From: Palsa-504 sp963808615
GTDB taxonomy: Bacteria > Actinomycetota > Actinomycetes > Streptosporangiales > Streptosporangiaceae
Length of the DNA: 64,000 bases
Reading direction: 5' to 3'
NCBI GenBank assembly: GCA_963808615.1
Contig: CAWEGV010000004.1
Coordinates: 1 to 64,000 of the forward strand
Each line of letters begins with the position of its first letter. Position 1 is the first letter of the stretch. Positions 24,333 through 32,713 of the stretch are shown one piece after another. The notes beneath the pieces were generated by a model. It saw nothing but the letters and a program-made list of their open reading frames with translations. It was not told the DNA's origin and searched no databases. Position numbers and translations under genes: made by a program.

Positions 24333-25315
24333 CGCGTTCCCTCCCTGGCTCGGGTGCGCGGGTCGACGAACACGATGATGAGGTCGACGAGCAGGTTGGC
24401 GAGCAGGACCGCGAAGGTGATCACCAGGAAGATCCCCTGCGTCAGCGGGTAGTCGTCGGAGGTAACCGAGTTGACCAGCAGCAGGCCGATCCCGGGATAG
24501 GAGAAGACGATCTCCATAACCAGGGCGCCGGATACCACGAAGCCGACCGCCAGGCCGAAGCCTTGCAGCTGCGGCAGGATCGCGTTACGCGCCGCGTAGG
24601 TGAGGATGACCCTGCGGTCGGGCAGGCCCTTGGCCTGAGCGGCGACCACGTAGTCCTCGCCGATGGTGGTGATCATGACGTTGCGCATGGTCAGCATCCA
24701 GCCGGCTATCGAGGTGAGCACGATGGTGAGGGCCGGGAGCAGTGAGTGGTCGATGGCGCTGCCGATGAAGTCCCAGTGCCAGCCCGGGACCAGGCCCTGG
24801 CCGTAGCCCTGCGCGATCGGGAAGAAGTGGAGCTTGACCGCGAACAGTTCGAGCAGGATGAGCGCGAAGAAGAAGTAGGGAATCGCCTGCAGGAACATCA
24901 GCCCGGGCAAGGTCCGGTCCAGCCCTCCGCCGTGCCGCCAGCCGGCCGCGATGCCGAGCGCGGTACCCACTCCGAAGGCGATGACGGTCGCGGTACCCAC
25001 CAGGACGATCGTCCAGGGCAGTGTCTCACCGAGCAAGGTCGAGACCTGGGCCGGATACTCGCTGGAGCTAGTGCCGAAGTTGAAGTGGACGATGTCGTCC
25101 AGGTACGACACGTACTGGTGCCATAGGGAGCCGGGGTGCCCCACGCCGAGCAGCGCCTCGATCGCGCGGTAAGCCGAGGGCTGCAGGTTGGGGAACTTCG
25201 CCATGATGCTCTCGACCGCGTTCCCCGGCGCCAGGCGCGGGATGAAGAAGTTGATGGTGAGCGCCACCCACGCCGCGACGAGGTAGAAGATGAGCCGGCG
25301 GACGATGAATGCCAT
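24329..25315 (-). CDS. ABC importer permease (DppB/OppB type)
   Basis: 328 residues with about six membrane helices (IFYLVAAWVALTINFFIPRL first). Coupling loop: GEDYVVAAQAKGLPDRRVIL. It starts 8 bp after the LacI stop codon, so regulator and importer share a transcript. With DppC it forms the substrate channel. Confidence 0.9.
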   Translation of the reverse strand: MAFIVRRLIFYLVAAWVALTINFFIPRLAPGNAVESIMAKFPNLQPSAYRAIEALLGVGHPGSLWHQYVSYLDDIVHFNFGTSSSEYPAQVSTLLGETLPWTIVLVGTATVIAFGVGTALGIAAGWRHGGGLDRTLPGLMFLQAIPYFFFALILLELFAVKLHFFPIAQGYGQGLVPGWHWDFIGSAIDHSLLPALTIVLTSIAGWMLTMRNVMITTIGEDYVVAAQAKGLPDRRVILTYAARNAILPQLQGFGLAVGFVVSGALVMEIVFSYPGIGLLLVNSVTSDDYPLTQGIFLVITFAVLLANLLVDLIIVFVDPRTRAREGTR

Positions 25316-25323
25316 GGCGCCTC

Positions 25324-26520
25324 CTAAGCCTTGGCCGGCTTGCGGCCGGGCAGCCGGGCCGCCTGGGCAGGGACACGGTCGTCGGCCCGCAGGGCCGCCA
25401 GGTGAGCGGCGGGGGGAGCCGGCTTCGCGGCAGCCAGATCAGCACCCGAGGCTCTGAGGGTCTTCACCACCTGGCGGATGGTGACCCCTGGCGGGCACCC
25501 GCAGCTCGCGCGCAGCACGAGTTCTGTCGGCAGCAGCTCCACCGTGGGCTGCAGAGCCGGGTCTGTGATGCGGTCCAGAAGGCGGGCACACGCCCGCTCG
25601 CCGAGCCTGCGGACGGGCTGCTGGACGGAGGTGAGCGGGGGATCGAACAGGCTGGCCGGATAGATGTCGTCGAATCCGACCACCGCCACGTCGGCGGGCA
25701 CCCGCACGCCGGCTGCGGCGAAGGTCCTGAGCACCCCGATCGCCATCTGGTCGTTGGCGCACACCACCGCGTCGGGCAGCGCGCCGCGATGCCGGGCCAG
25801 CAGCTCATCGCCGGCCAGCTCACCGCTTCGGACGCTGAAGATGCCGCGAGCCGAGCCGATGAGCCGGCATTGCGGATTGTCTCGCAGCACGTGGTGCAGG
25901 GCGAGGCGCCGTTCGATGGCGTCGGGCGCGTCCAGCGGCCCGTCGACGTGGAACAGCCGCCGCTTGCCGTGGTCGGCGATGAGGTGGGTGACGATCGCGG
26001 CCGAACCGGAGAAGTTATCCGCTGCTACCACGTCGGCCGCCCGCTCGCCGGGCGTCCCGGCTATGACCACCACGGGGACGCGGGCGGCCAGGCGGTCGAT
26101 GTAGTGAGAGGCGACGAAGCCTTCGCCGATGAGGATCCCGTCCACCTTGCCCGAGAGGGCGTTCAGCCGGGGGACATCCGGCTGGCCCTTCTCGTCTGCC
26201 TGCATGAAGGTCATCAGAAGCGACCAGCCCTGCTCGCGGATATGCTCCTCGACTCCGCGCAGCACCTGGTCGTAGTACAGCAGGCCGGCGTTCTCGAGGG
26301 CGTAATCCACCTCGCGCTCTTTGCACACCAGGCCGATGACGTCCTTGCGGCGACGAGACAGGCTCTGAGCGGCGCCGTCGGGGACGTAGCCGAGTTCCTC
26401 GATCGCCTGCCTGACCCGGATCCTGGTTTCCTCACGGACCCGGTCGTGACCGTGCACCACCCTCGAGACCGTGGCGGTGGAGACGCCGGCCAGGCGCGCG
26501 ACGTCGTAGACCGTTACCAC
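25324..26520 (-). CDS. LacI family transcriptional regulator
   Basis: 398 residues. N-terminal HTH and hinge: TVYDVARLAGVSTATVSRVV, then DAARL-type ligand domain with GLVCKEREVDYALENAGLLY, VDGILIGEGFVASHYID, VVCANDQMAIGVLRTF and AVVGFDDIYPASLFDPPLT. A C-terminal extension of about 55 residues (Ala/Pro/Arg-rich) is unusual. It is the first gene of the importer operon and is divergent from the GH1 gene, with two LacI-type palindromes between. It probably represses both directions until a glucoside binds. Confidence 0.9.
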   Translation of the reverse strand: MVTVYDVARLAGVSTATVSRVVHGHDRVREETRIRVRQAIEELGYVPDGAAQSLSRRRKDVIGLVCKEREVDYALENAGLLYYDQVLRGVEEHIREQGWSLLMTFMQADEKGQPDVPRLNALSGKVDGILIGEGFVASHYIDRLAARVPVVVIAGTPGERAADVVAADNFSGSAAIVTHLIADHGKRRLFHVDGPLDAPDAIERRLALHHVLRDNPQCRLIGSARGIFSVRSGELAGDELLARHRGALPDAVVCANDQMAIGVLRTFAAAGVRVPADVAVVGFDDIYPASLFDPPLTSVQQPVRRLGERACARLLDRITDPALQPTVELLPTELVLRASCGCPPGVTIRQVVKTLRASGADLAAAKPAPPAAHLAALRADDRVPAQAARLPGRKPAKA

Positions 26521-26618
26521 GTGTTCCCGATCAGCGACATAACTGCAAGTGTCTTACCGGTCACCGATACCGCCTAGATGCCTCGCGTAACGGTTTCAGA
26601 TCCCTTGTGTAACCGCGA

Positions 26619-26632
26619 TGTAAACGTTTACA
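26619..26632. promoter_or_regulatory. LacI-type operator 1
   Basis: TGTAAACGTTTACA is a perfect 14-bp palindrome with the central CG expected of LacI-family sites. It lies between the divergent LacI gene and the GH1 gene. The surrounding 26,590-26,660 is AT-rich and probably holds both promoters. Confidence 0.75.
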
Positions 26633-26641
26633 CCTGAAATC

Positions 26642-26651
26642 TAAGCGCTTA
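26642..26651. promoter_or_regulatory. LacI-type operator 2
   Basis: TAAGCGCTTA, extended on one side to TAAGCGCTTACA, is a second CG-centred palindrome 22 bp (centre to centre, about two helical turns) from operator 1. Both would be on the same face of the DNA. Confidence 0.65.
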
Positions 26652-26708
26652 CACTAACCCTCAGCACAGGGCCGGTCAAGGCCCGTGGTCACGAAGAAGG
26701 AGGGGCTG

Positions 26709-28145
26709 ATGAGTGAGCCGGCGCCAGGTGCTAACGGTGTCCTGCGGTTCCCGGAGGGATTCCTCTGGGGAGCATCGACGGCCGCCTACCAGGTCGAGGG
26801 AGCGGCGAACATAGACGGCAGGGGCCCCTCGGTGTGGGACACCTTCAGCCACGCGCCGGGTAACATACGCGGCGGGGACACCGGCGATGTCGCCTGCGAC
26901 GCCTACCATCGCTATGGCCAGGATGTCGCGCTGATGGCTTCACTCGGCCTGAACGCCTACCGTTTCTCGATCTCCTGGCCGCGGGTGCAGCCAGGCGGCC
27001 GCGGCGGCGCCAATCAGAAGGGCCTGGACTATTACCGGGCGCTGCTGGACGAACTCGCCGAGCACGACATTGCGGCCATCGTCACGCTGTATCACTGGGA
27101 CCTGCCCCAGGAGCTCCAAGACGATGGCGGCTGGGCGGTCCGAGGCACCGCCGAGCGCTTCGCCGAATTCGCCGCGATCTGCGCGGAGGCGTTCGGGGAC
27201 CGGGTAGCCCGCTGGATCACGCTCAACGAGCCTCAGGTGGTGTCCACTAACGGCTACCGCAACGGCAACCATGCCCCGGGGCTGCGGGACCCCGACGCCG
27301 CGTCGGCCGCCACTCATCACCTGCTGCTCGGTCACGGGCTGGCCACGTCCGCACTGCGCGACCTGGGCGCCGGGGAGGTCGGCATCACCCTTGACCTGCA
27401 TCCGGTCCGGGTGCTCGGGGATGGCCGGTCAGGTGACATGGAAGACGCCCGGCTGATCACTGACGCCATGGTGAACGGCATCTACCTCGATCCGGTGCTG
27501 CACGGCCGTTACCCGGCGCACGCGCCCGCGGCCCTGCTGCCGCCGCCCAGCCTGGTCGCCGACGGTGACCTGGAGACCATCGGCCAGCCGCTGGACTTCC
27601 TGGGCATCAACTACTACTCGCCGATCTTCCTGCGAGCGGGCCACCCGGCCGACCTGCGGCGGAACGAGGAGCCAGCCCGCTGCGCGGTGCCGGGCGTTGT
27701 CGAATACCGGCCCGAAGGGCTGGAGCGGACCACGATGGACTGGCTCGTCGACGCGGCCGGGCTGCACGAGCTCCTCCTGGACGTGTCTAAGCAGGCCGCG
27801 GGCCTGCCGCTGTACATCACCGAGAACGGCCGTTCCGCCGAGGACTACGTCAACCCCGAAGGCGAGGTCAACGACGTCGAACGGGTCCGGTACCTGCAGT
27901 CCCACCTGGAAGCTGCCGTGCGCGCCATCCAGGACGGGGCCAACCTGGCCGGCTACTTCGTATGGTCGCTGCTGGACAACTTCGAATGGGGCTGGGGTTA
28001 CCAGAAGCGGTTCGGGATCGTCTTCGTCGATTTCAGGACCCAGCACCGGATTCCCAAGGCGAGCGCACGTTTTTATGCCGATGTCGTGCGCGCCAACGCC
28101 GTGCCGCTGCACCTGGACGGCCTGAGCCGATCCGGGCCGCGCTGA
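26709..28145 (+). CDS. GH1 beta-glucosidase
   Basis: 478 residues from ATG 26709 behind AAGGAGGGG. Retaining glycoside hydrolase family 1: N-terminal FPEGFLWGASTAAYQVEGAA, acid/base WITLNEPQV (Glu about 168), nucleophile YITENGRSA (Glu about 372) and the aglycone strand VWSLLDNFEWGWGYQKRFG. It has no signal peptide, so it hydrolyses imported beta-glucosides such as cellobiose in the cytoplasm, consistent with the divergent importer operon and LacI operators in its promoter. Confidence 0.93.
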   Translation: MSEPAPGANGVLRFPEGFLWGASTAAYQVEGAANIDGRGPSVWDTFSHAPGNIRGGDTGDVACDAYHRYGQDVALMASLGLNAYRFSISWPRVQPGGRGGANQKGLDYYRALLDELAEHDIAAIVTLYHWDLPQELQDDGGWAVRGTAERFAEFAAICAEAFGDRVARWITLNEPQVVSTNGYRNGNHAPGLRDPDAASAATHHLLLGHGLATSALRDLGAGEVGITLDLHPVRVLGDGRSGDMEDARLITDAMVNGIYLDPVLHGRYPAHAPAALLPPPSLVADGDLETIGQPLDFLGINYYSPIFLRAGHPADLRRNEEPARCAVPGVVEYRPEGLERTTMDWLVDAAGLHELLLDVSKQAAGLPLYITENGRSAEDYVNPEGEVNDVERVRYLQSHLEAAVRAIQDGANLAGYFVWSLLDNFEWGWGYQKRFGIVFVDFRTQHRIPKASARFYADVVRANAVPLHLDGLSRSGPR

Positions 28146-28243
28146 CGGCGCTGAACCCAGGACGGATCAGAACGAACAACCAGGCAGCGCGGCCGTAGAA
28201 CGTCTGGCGGTGATCTCGTTCAGCTTCATGCCAGGGTGGAGAG

Positions 28244-29176
28244 ATGGCCGTACCCGTCCTGCTCGACTGCGACCCAGGCCACGACGACGCCATGGCCATC
28301 TTGCTGGCCGCCGCCAGCCCGGTGATCGACCTGCTCGGCATCACCACCGTGGCGGGTAACCAGACGCTGCCCAAGACCACGCTGAACGCCCGCCGCATCT
28401 GCACCGTGGCCGGGATTACCTCGGTGCCCATCGCCGTCGGCCGCGCGCGGCCGCTGCACGGCGCGCTGCGGGCCGCGGCCGAAATCCACGGCGAAACAGG
28501 CCTGGACGGTCCGGCGTTCGGCGAACCCACGGTCGGAGTCGAGCCCGTCGGCGCGGTCGAGTTCCTGCGCCGGATGATCCTGGCCACGGACCGGCCTGTC
28601 ACGCTGGTCGCCACCGGTCCGCTGACCAACGTCGCGGCGCTGCTGCTGGCCCACCCTGAGGTGGCCGGGCGCCTGCACGAGATCGTCGCGATGGGCGGCT
28701 CGACCGAGCGCGGCAATGTCACGCCGTATGCAGAGTTCAATGTGCATACCGATCCAGAGGCGGCCAACATCGTCCTCCGGAGCGGCCTGCCCGTGACCAT
28801 GTGCGGGCTCAACGTGACGCACCAGGCGCTCGTCACCCCTGACGTGCTGGGCCGGATCGCGGCGCTCGGCACGCCGCTCGCCCGGACCTGCGTCGACCTG
28901 CTTACCTTCTTCGCCGGCAGCTACCGTAGGGTGTTCGGCTTCGGCGCGCCCCCGCTGCACGACCCGGTCGCGGTGGCCCGCGTCATCGATCCCGCCGTGG
29001 TCCCGGTCGTGACGGCGAACGTCGCCATCGAACTCGCCGGGACGCACACCAGGGGCGCCACCGTCGTCGACCTGCACCAGGTGACCGGACGGCCGCCGAA
29101 TGCACAGGTGGCAACCGGCCTGGACGTCGGCCGTTTCTGGGACCTGACGGTGACGGCCGTTGCGGCGCTGGGCTGA
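28244..29176 (+). CDS. Nucleoside hydrolase (inosine-uridine preferring family)
   Basis: 310 residues. The N-terminal LLDCDPGHDDAMAILLA is the calcium-binding DCDPGxDDA signature; VTLVATGPLTNVAALL and the late HDPVAVARVID, with its conserved metal-contacting Asp, complete the pattern. It cleaves the N-glycosidic bond of ribonucleosides to base and ribose in the cytoplasm. The gene follows the GH1 gene by 98 bp; co-transcription is possible but not evident. Confidence 0.9.
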   Translation: MAVPVLLDCDPGHDDAMAILLAAASPVIDLLGITTVAGNQTLPKTTLNARRICTVAGITSVPIAVGRARPLHGALRAAAEIHGETGLDGPAFGEPTVGVEPVGAVEFLRRMILATDRPVTLVATGPLTNVAALLLAHPEVAGRLHEIVAMGGSTERGNVTPYAEFNVHTDPEAANIVLRSGLPVTMCGLNVTHQALVTPDVLGRIAALGTPLARTCVDLLTFFAGSYRRVFGFGAPPLHDPVAVARVIDPAVVPVVTANVAIELAGTHTRGATVVDLHQVTGRPPNAQVATGLDVGRFWDLTVTAVAALG

Positions 29177-29246
29177 CGCGCCCGGACGGCCAGGGACCCC
29201 GCGCTGGCCCGGGAGCTACGGCACGGCTCGTCGGTAATATTGGCCG

Positions 29247-29783
29247 ATGGCGATCGAGCTGGTGTTTGAGACCCACGCCATCACCGTGGACAACGAGGAA
29301 GGGCGTGCCACGGGCTGGCGGCCCGGCCAGTTGTCCGAGCAGGGCCGGATCCAGGCCCGGCAGCTAGGCCGCCGCCGCAGCGACGACGGCATCACCGCCG
29401 TGTTCAGCTCGGACCTGGCCCGGGCGGCCCAGACGGCATCCATCGCCTTCGACGGCTGCGCGCTTCCCGTGCTCCATGACTGGCGGCTGCGCGAATGCGA
29501 CTACGGCGAGCACAACGGGATGCCCGTGACCGAGCTGCAGGCCGGCCTGCGCGAGCATCTGGACCGGCCCTATCCCGGCGGCGAGAGCTGGCGGCAGGCC
29601 ATCGGGCGCGTCGGCCGCTTCCTGGGCGACCTCCCGCTGCGCTGGGACGGGCAGCGGGTGCTGGTCATCGGCCACGTCGCCACCCGGTGGGGCCTGGATC
29701 ATTTCATCGGCGGCGCCCGTCTTGAAGATCTCGCGGCGCAGGATTTCGCCTGGCAAGAAGGGTGGGAGTACCGGGTCGGCTAG
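29247..29783 (+). CDS. Histidine phosphatase superfamily-like protein with altered active-site motif
   Basis: 178 residues. Overall phosphoglycerate-mutase-like pattern: LSEQGRIQARQLGRRR, AVFSSDLARAAQTASIAF, LRECDYGEHNG and VLVIGHVATRWGLDHFI. The usual RHG triad at the start of the fold is replaced by LVFETHAITVDNEEGRATGW, so the Arg is missing while a His remains. The second catalytic His (GHVAT) is present. It may be a divergent phosphatase or a non-catalytic relative. Confidence 0.78.
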   Translation: MAIELVFETHAITVDNEEGRATGWRPGQLSEQGRIQARQLGRRRSDDGITAVFSSDLARAAQTASIAFDGCALPVLHDWRLRECDYGEHNGMPVTELQAGLREHLDRPYPGGESWRQAIGRVGRFLGDLPLRWDGQRVLVIGHVATRWGLDHFIGGARLEDLAAQDFAWQEGWEYRVG

Positions 29784-29794
29784 CCGGCCCGCCG

Positions 29795-30316
29795 TCACTG
29801 GCCGGTCGAACCGTCCAGCCGCTCCCTGATCAGGTCGGCGTGACCGTTGTGCCGGGCATACTCCCCGATCATGTGCAGGAAGATCCAGCGCAGGCTGATG
29901 TGCGTGTCCCGGGTCCGCCCGTGAACGGCTTCGCCGAGCGCTCGGCCATGCACGGCCGACCGGGCCAGTTCGATCTCCCGCTGGTAGGTGGCGAGATCCA
30001 GCCGGGCGCGCGAGGCGTCCGCGTCCTCGAAGTCGGCGTCGGGCCACTCGCTGGTGCGGTAGGCCGGCTCGGCCGGCTGCCGGGCGAACCCGCGCCTGAA
30101 CCATCCGCGCTCCACCTCGGTCATGTGCCTGACCAGGCCCGCCAGGGACAGGACCGACGGTCCGGCCGGGCGTGCCGCCAGTTGCTCGGCGGTGAGCCCG
30201 GCGCACTTGTGCAGCAGGGTCAGGCGGTGAAAGTCGAGGAACCACTCGGGCAGCGCTCGCTCGTCCCCGGTCCACGGACCGGGCTCGCGCACGACATCTG
30301 GTGCCGTCCAGGTCAT
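29795..30316 (-). CDS. DinB / DUF664 family protein
   Basis: 173 residues from ATG 30316 (MTWTAPDV). Four-helix DinB-like pattern with metal-site His residues: LAGLVRHMTEVERGWFRRGF, then LRWIFLHMIGEYARHNGHAD near the C-terminus. Members are putative metal-dependent enzymes, some mycothiol- or bacillithiol-linked; the precise role here is unknown. It converges with the phosphatase-like gene. Confidence 0.86.
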   Translation of the reverse strand: MTWTAPDVVREPGPWTGDERALPEWFLDFHRLTLLHKCAGLTAEQLAARPAGPSVLSLAGLVRHMTEVERGWFRRGFARQPAEPAYRTSEWPDADFEDADASRARLDLATYQREIELARSAVHGRALGEAVHGRTRDTHISLRWIFLHMIGEYARHNGHADLIRERLDGSTGQ

Positions 30317-30374
30317 CGCCCCAGGATAAGAGCACCTGTCCGAGCGCTGGTCCCGTTGGGCTACCGTCGCGTCT

Positions 30375-30881
30375 ATGCACCCAGATTCCGCCAGGCTGAC
30401 GTTCCGCGAGATGTCGCTCGATGCCCTGGACGACATGGCCCTGCTGCTCGGGGACCCGGAGGTCATGACGTACTATCCGCGGCCCAAGACGCGTGAGGGG
30501 TCCGCCCAGTGGATCTACTGGAACCGCGGCCTGTACCGCACCCGCGGGTACGGCCTGTGGCTGCTGACCGCCGACGGCGGGGCCTTCGTCGGTGACTGCG
30601 GCCTGACTCCGCAGGTCGTCGACGGCGTGACCGAACTTGAGGTGGGCTACCACGTGCTGCCCGCGCTGCAGAACCGCGGGTACGCCACCGAGGCCGCGGC
30701 CGCCTCGCGCGACTTCGCCAGGACCGTGGTCGGCGCGACCCGGCTGATCGCGATCATCCACCCGGATAACCGGCCATCGCAGCGGGTGGCGGAGAAGATC
30801 GGCCTGCGCCCGGAAAAGCGCGCCGTGGTCCACGGCGGCCGGGACGCCGTCATCTACGCCGCAGCCCTTGACCAGCCGTAG
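30375..30881 (+). CDS. GNAT family N-acetyltransferase (RimJ/RimL-like)
   Basis: 168 residues. RimJ/RimL-type acetyltransferase: ARLTFREMSLDALDDMALLL, ELEVGYHVLPALQNRGYATE (acetyl-CoA pyrophosphate loop QNRGYA) and IIHPDNRPSQRVAEKIGL. It probably acetylates an N-terminus or small amine. The start ATG is close to TACCGT at 30362-30367, a possible -10 of a leaderless message; weak evidence. Confidence 0.88.
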   Translation: MHPDSARLTFREMSLDALDDMALLLGDPEVMTYYPRPKTREGSAQWIYWNRGLYRTRGYGLWLLTADGGAFVGDCGLTPQVVDGVTELEVGYHVLPALQNRGYATEAAAASRDFARTVVGATRLIAIIHPDNRPSQRVAEKIGLRPEKRAVVHGGRDAVIYAAALDQP

Positions 30882-30917
30882 CATGGCCGGACCGGTCGGC
30901 CCCGCTGACCGGCCGGA

Positions 30918-32693
30918 TTACGGCGGCGAAGCCGCCTTCGGTCCCTTTGCGTCTGACCACCTGCGCACCAGGGTGGTGTCGGAGATGAAGCGGACCCCGC
31001 ACCCGGGCGCCCAGCGCTGCGCCGTCTCGCGCAGGCAGTCCTCCACGATCCGGGCCACCGCCTCACCGTGCTCGTCCGGGCAGTGCACCAGGAGCTCGTC
31101 GTGCAGGCAGAGCACGATACGAGCGCCGAGGCCCCCGCACCGGGCCCGGACGGTCACCGCCCACATCTTGAACAGTTCCGCCGCTGCCCCCTGGACCATC
31201 GCGTTGCGCGCATAACGGCCGTAGGCCGCCGCCTGGCTGGGGTTCCGGGGCGCCGCGGGAGTCAGCACGATCAGCCGGCCGCCGTAGGTCCGCAGGTCAC
31301 GCCCGGCCCGCCCGGCACGGTCGGCGGCCTCCAGATAGGCCATCGCGACCGGGTAAGCCGCGTTGAGGCGGCGCAGCGCGTGAGCTCCAAGGCCGGTGGT
31401 CTGCCCGTACATCGCGCCGAGCACCGCCACCTTGGCCGTGGGCCGGTCCACGCCGAGCTGCTCGGCCACCGGGGCGTACATGTCGTCGGACCGGGCGGCC
31501 GCGGCCAGCGCCGGGTCCCCGGATACCGCGGCCAATACCCGAGGCTCGATCTGGCCCAGGTCGGCGCGGACGAAGACGTGCCCTTCCCCGGCCACCACCG
31601 CCCGGCGCATCGCGGCCGGCATGTTGTGCAGGCCAGCGGAGGCGGTCATCCGGCCCGCGGCGCCGTCGGAGCCGGACCAAACGCCACGCAGGCGGCCGTC
31701 GGCCCCGAGGTTCTCATCCAGCCATGCGTACCCGTACGTGGTGGCGATCCGCTCCGCCTTGCGCCACTGGAGCAGGGCGCCGATCAGCGGATGGCTGCCC
31801 CGGAGTTCAGCCAGCCGCCACGCACGCGTGTCAGGGACGTCGACTCCGATCCGGGCCAGCAGCGACCGGACCTGGGCCGGGCTGCGCAGGTCGGCCGTGG
31901 TTCCGGCCGGGGCGTGCCGCAGGACCTCGGCGTCACGAGCGGCTCGTGAGGCAGCCGCCTCGCCCTCGCTACGCGGCCGGGGCCCGATCAAGGAGGCCAG
32001 GATCTGCTCCGCCGCCGCGCGGTCCATCGGCAGCCCGTCCGCCGACAGCTCGGCGCACAGCAGCTCGGCGGTGGACTCGCTGCGCGCCGTGGCCACCGCC
32101 ATCGGCCGGTCCGCCAGGCCGGCCAGCGCCGCCTGCTGCAGCCCGGCCACCGTGCGGGCCAGCTCCGCCCAGCGGCCGATGCGGTCCGCGCTTTCCGACC
32201 ACCCGCCGCTCACCCACTCCGGCCGCAGATGCCCGTCCGGTGCCACCGGATCGCCGTCGTCACCGTCGTCCGGCCCGGTCATCCCGAACAGGTCAAGAGG
32301 GCCGTCGGCCGGCATGGTGTCCGTGGCCAGCCCGTGCAGCCCGGCCCAGGCCCGGCCGGGGTCGGCCCGCCATCCGCCGGACAGCAGCCGGTGCGCCGCC
32401 GCGATGTCCCAGCACGTCGCCAGCCGCACCGCGCAGCCGGTCAGGTACGCCGATGTCTGGCCCGACCACACCACCCACCGCGGCCGCAGCGCCTGATCCG
32501 CCCGCCCCACCGCGGTCACCGCCTCGGTGTCCGGCCGCACCCACCATCCGCCCCCGGCCATGGCCAGCCCGAGTCCGCGGCCGGGGGAGACCGCCAGGCC
32601 GACCAGATCGCCGCGCGCGACGCCGGCCTGCTGCAGCGACACGACCAGATCCGTCCCCGGCGCCGAGACCACAGGCCCACCCTGCCACACCAT
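30918..32693 (-). CDS. Family-A DNA polymerase with degenerate exonuclease region
   Basis: 591 residues, shorter than PolA (about 900) because the 5'-nuclease domain is absent. Residues 1-190 occupy the place of the 3'-5' exonuclease fold but lack a clear DEDD set. Polymerase motifs are present: A, RADLGQIEPRVLAAVSGD; B, DRPTAKVAVLGAMYGQTTG (Arg, Lys, Tyr-Gly); C, LCLHDELLVHC. This is the actinobacterial 'bifunctional 3'-5' exonuclease/DNA polymerase' type, found beside PolA and probably used in repair. It begins 20 bp after trpS on the same strand, so it may share the attenuated trpS transcript. Confidence 0.86.
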   Translation of the reverse strand: MVWQGGPVVSAPGTDLVVSLQQAGVARGDLVGLAVSPGRGLGLAMAGGGWWVRPDTEAVTAVGRADQALRPRWVVWSGQTSAYLTGCAVRLATCWDIAAAHRLLSGGWRADPGRAWAGLHGLATDTMPADGPLDLFGMTGPDDGDDGDPVAPDGHLRPEWVSGGWSESADRIGRWAELARTVAGLQQAALAGLADRPMAVATARSESTAELLCAELSADGLPMDRAAAEQILASLIGPRPRSEGEAAASRAARDAEVLRHAPAGTTADLRSPAQVRSLLARIGVDVPDTRAWRLAELRGSHPLIGALLQWRKAERIATTYGYAWLDENLGADGRLRGVWSGSDGAAGRMTASAGLHNMPAAMRRAVVAGEGHVFVRADLGQIEPRVLAAVSGDPALAAAARSDDMYAPVAEQLGVDRPTAKVAVLGAMYGQTTGLGAHALRRLNAAYPVAMAYLEAADRAGRAGRDLRTYGGRLIVLTPAAPRNPSQAAAYGRYARNAMVQGAAAELFKMWAVTVRARCGGLGARIVLCLHDELLVHCPDEHGEAVARIVEDCLRETAQRWAPGCGVRFISDTTLVRRWSDAKGPKAASPP

Positions 32694-32713
32694 CCGGCGG
32701 CCGCCCTCACAGG

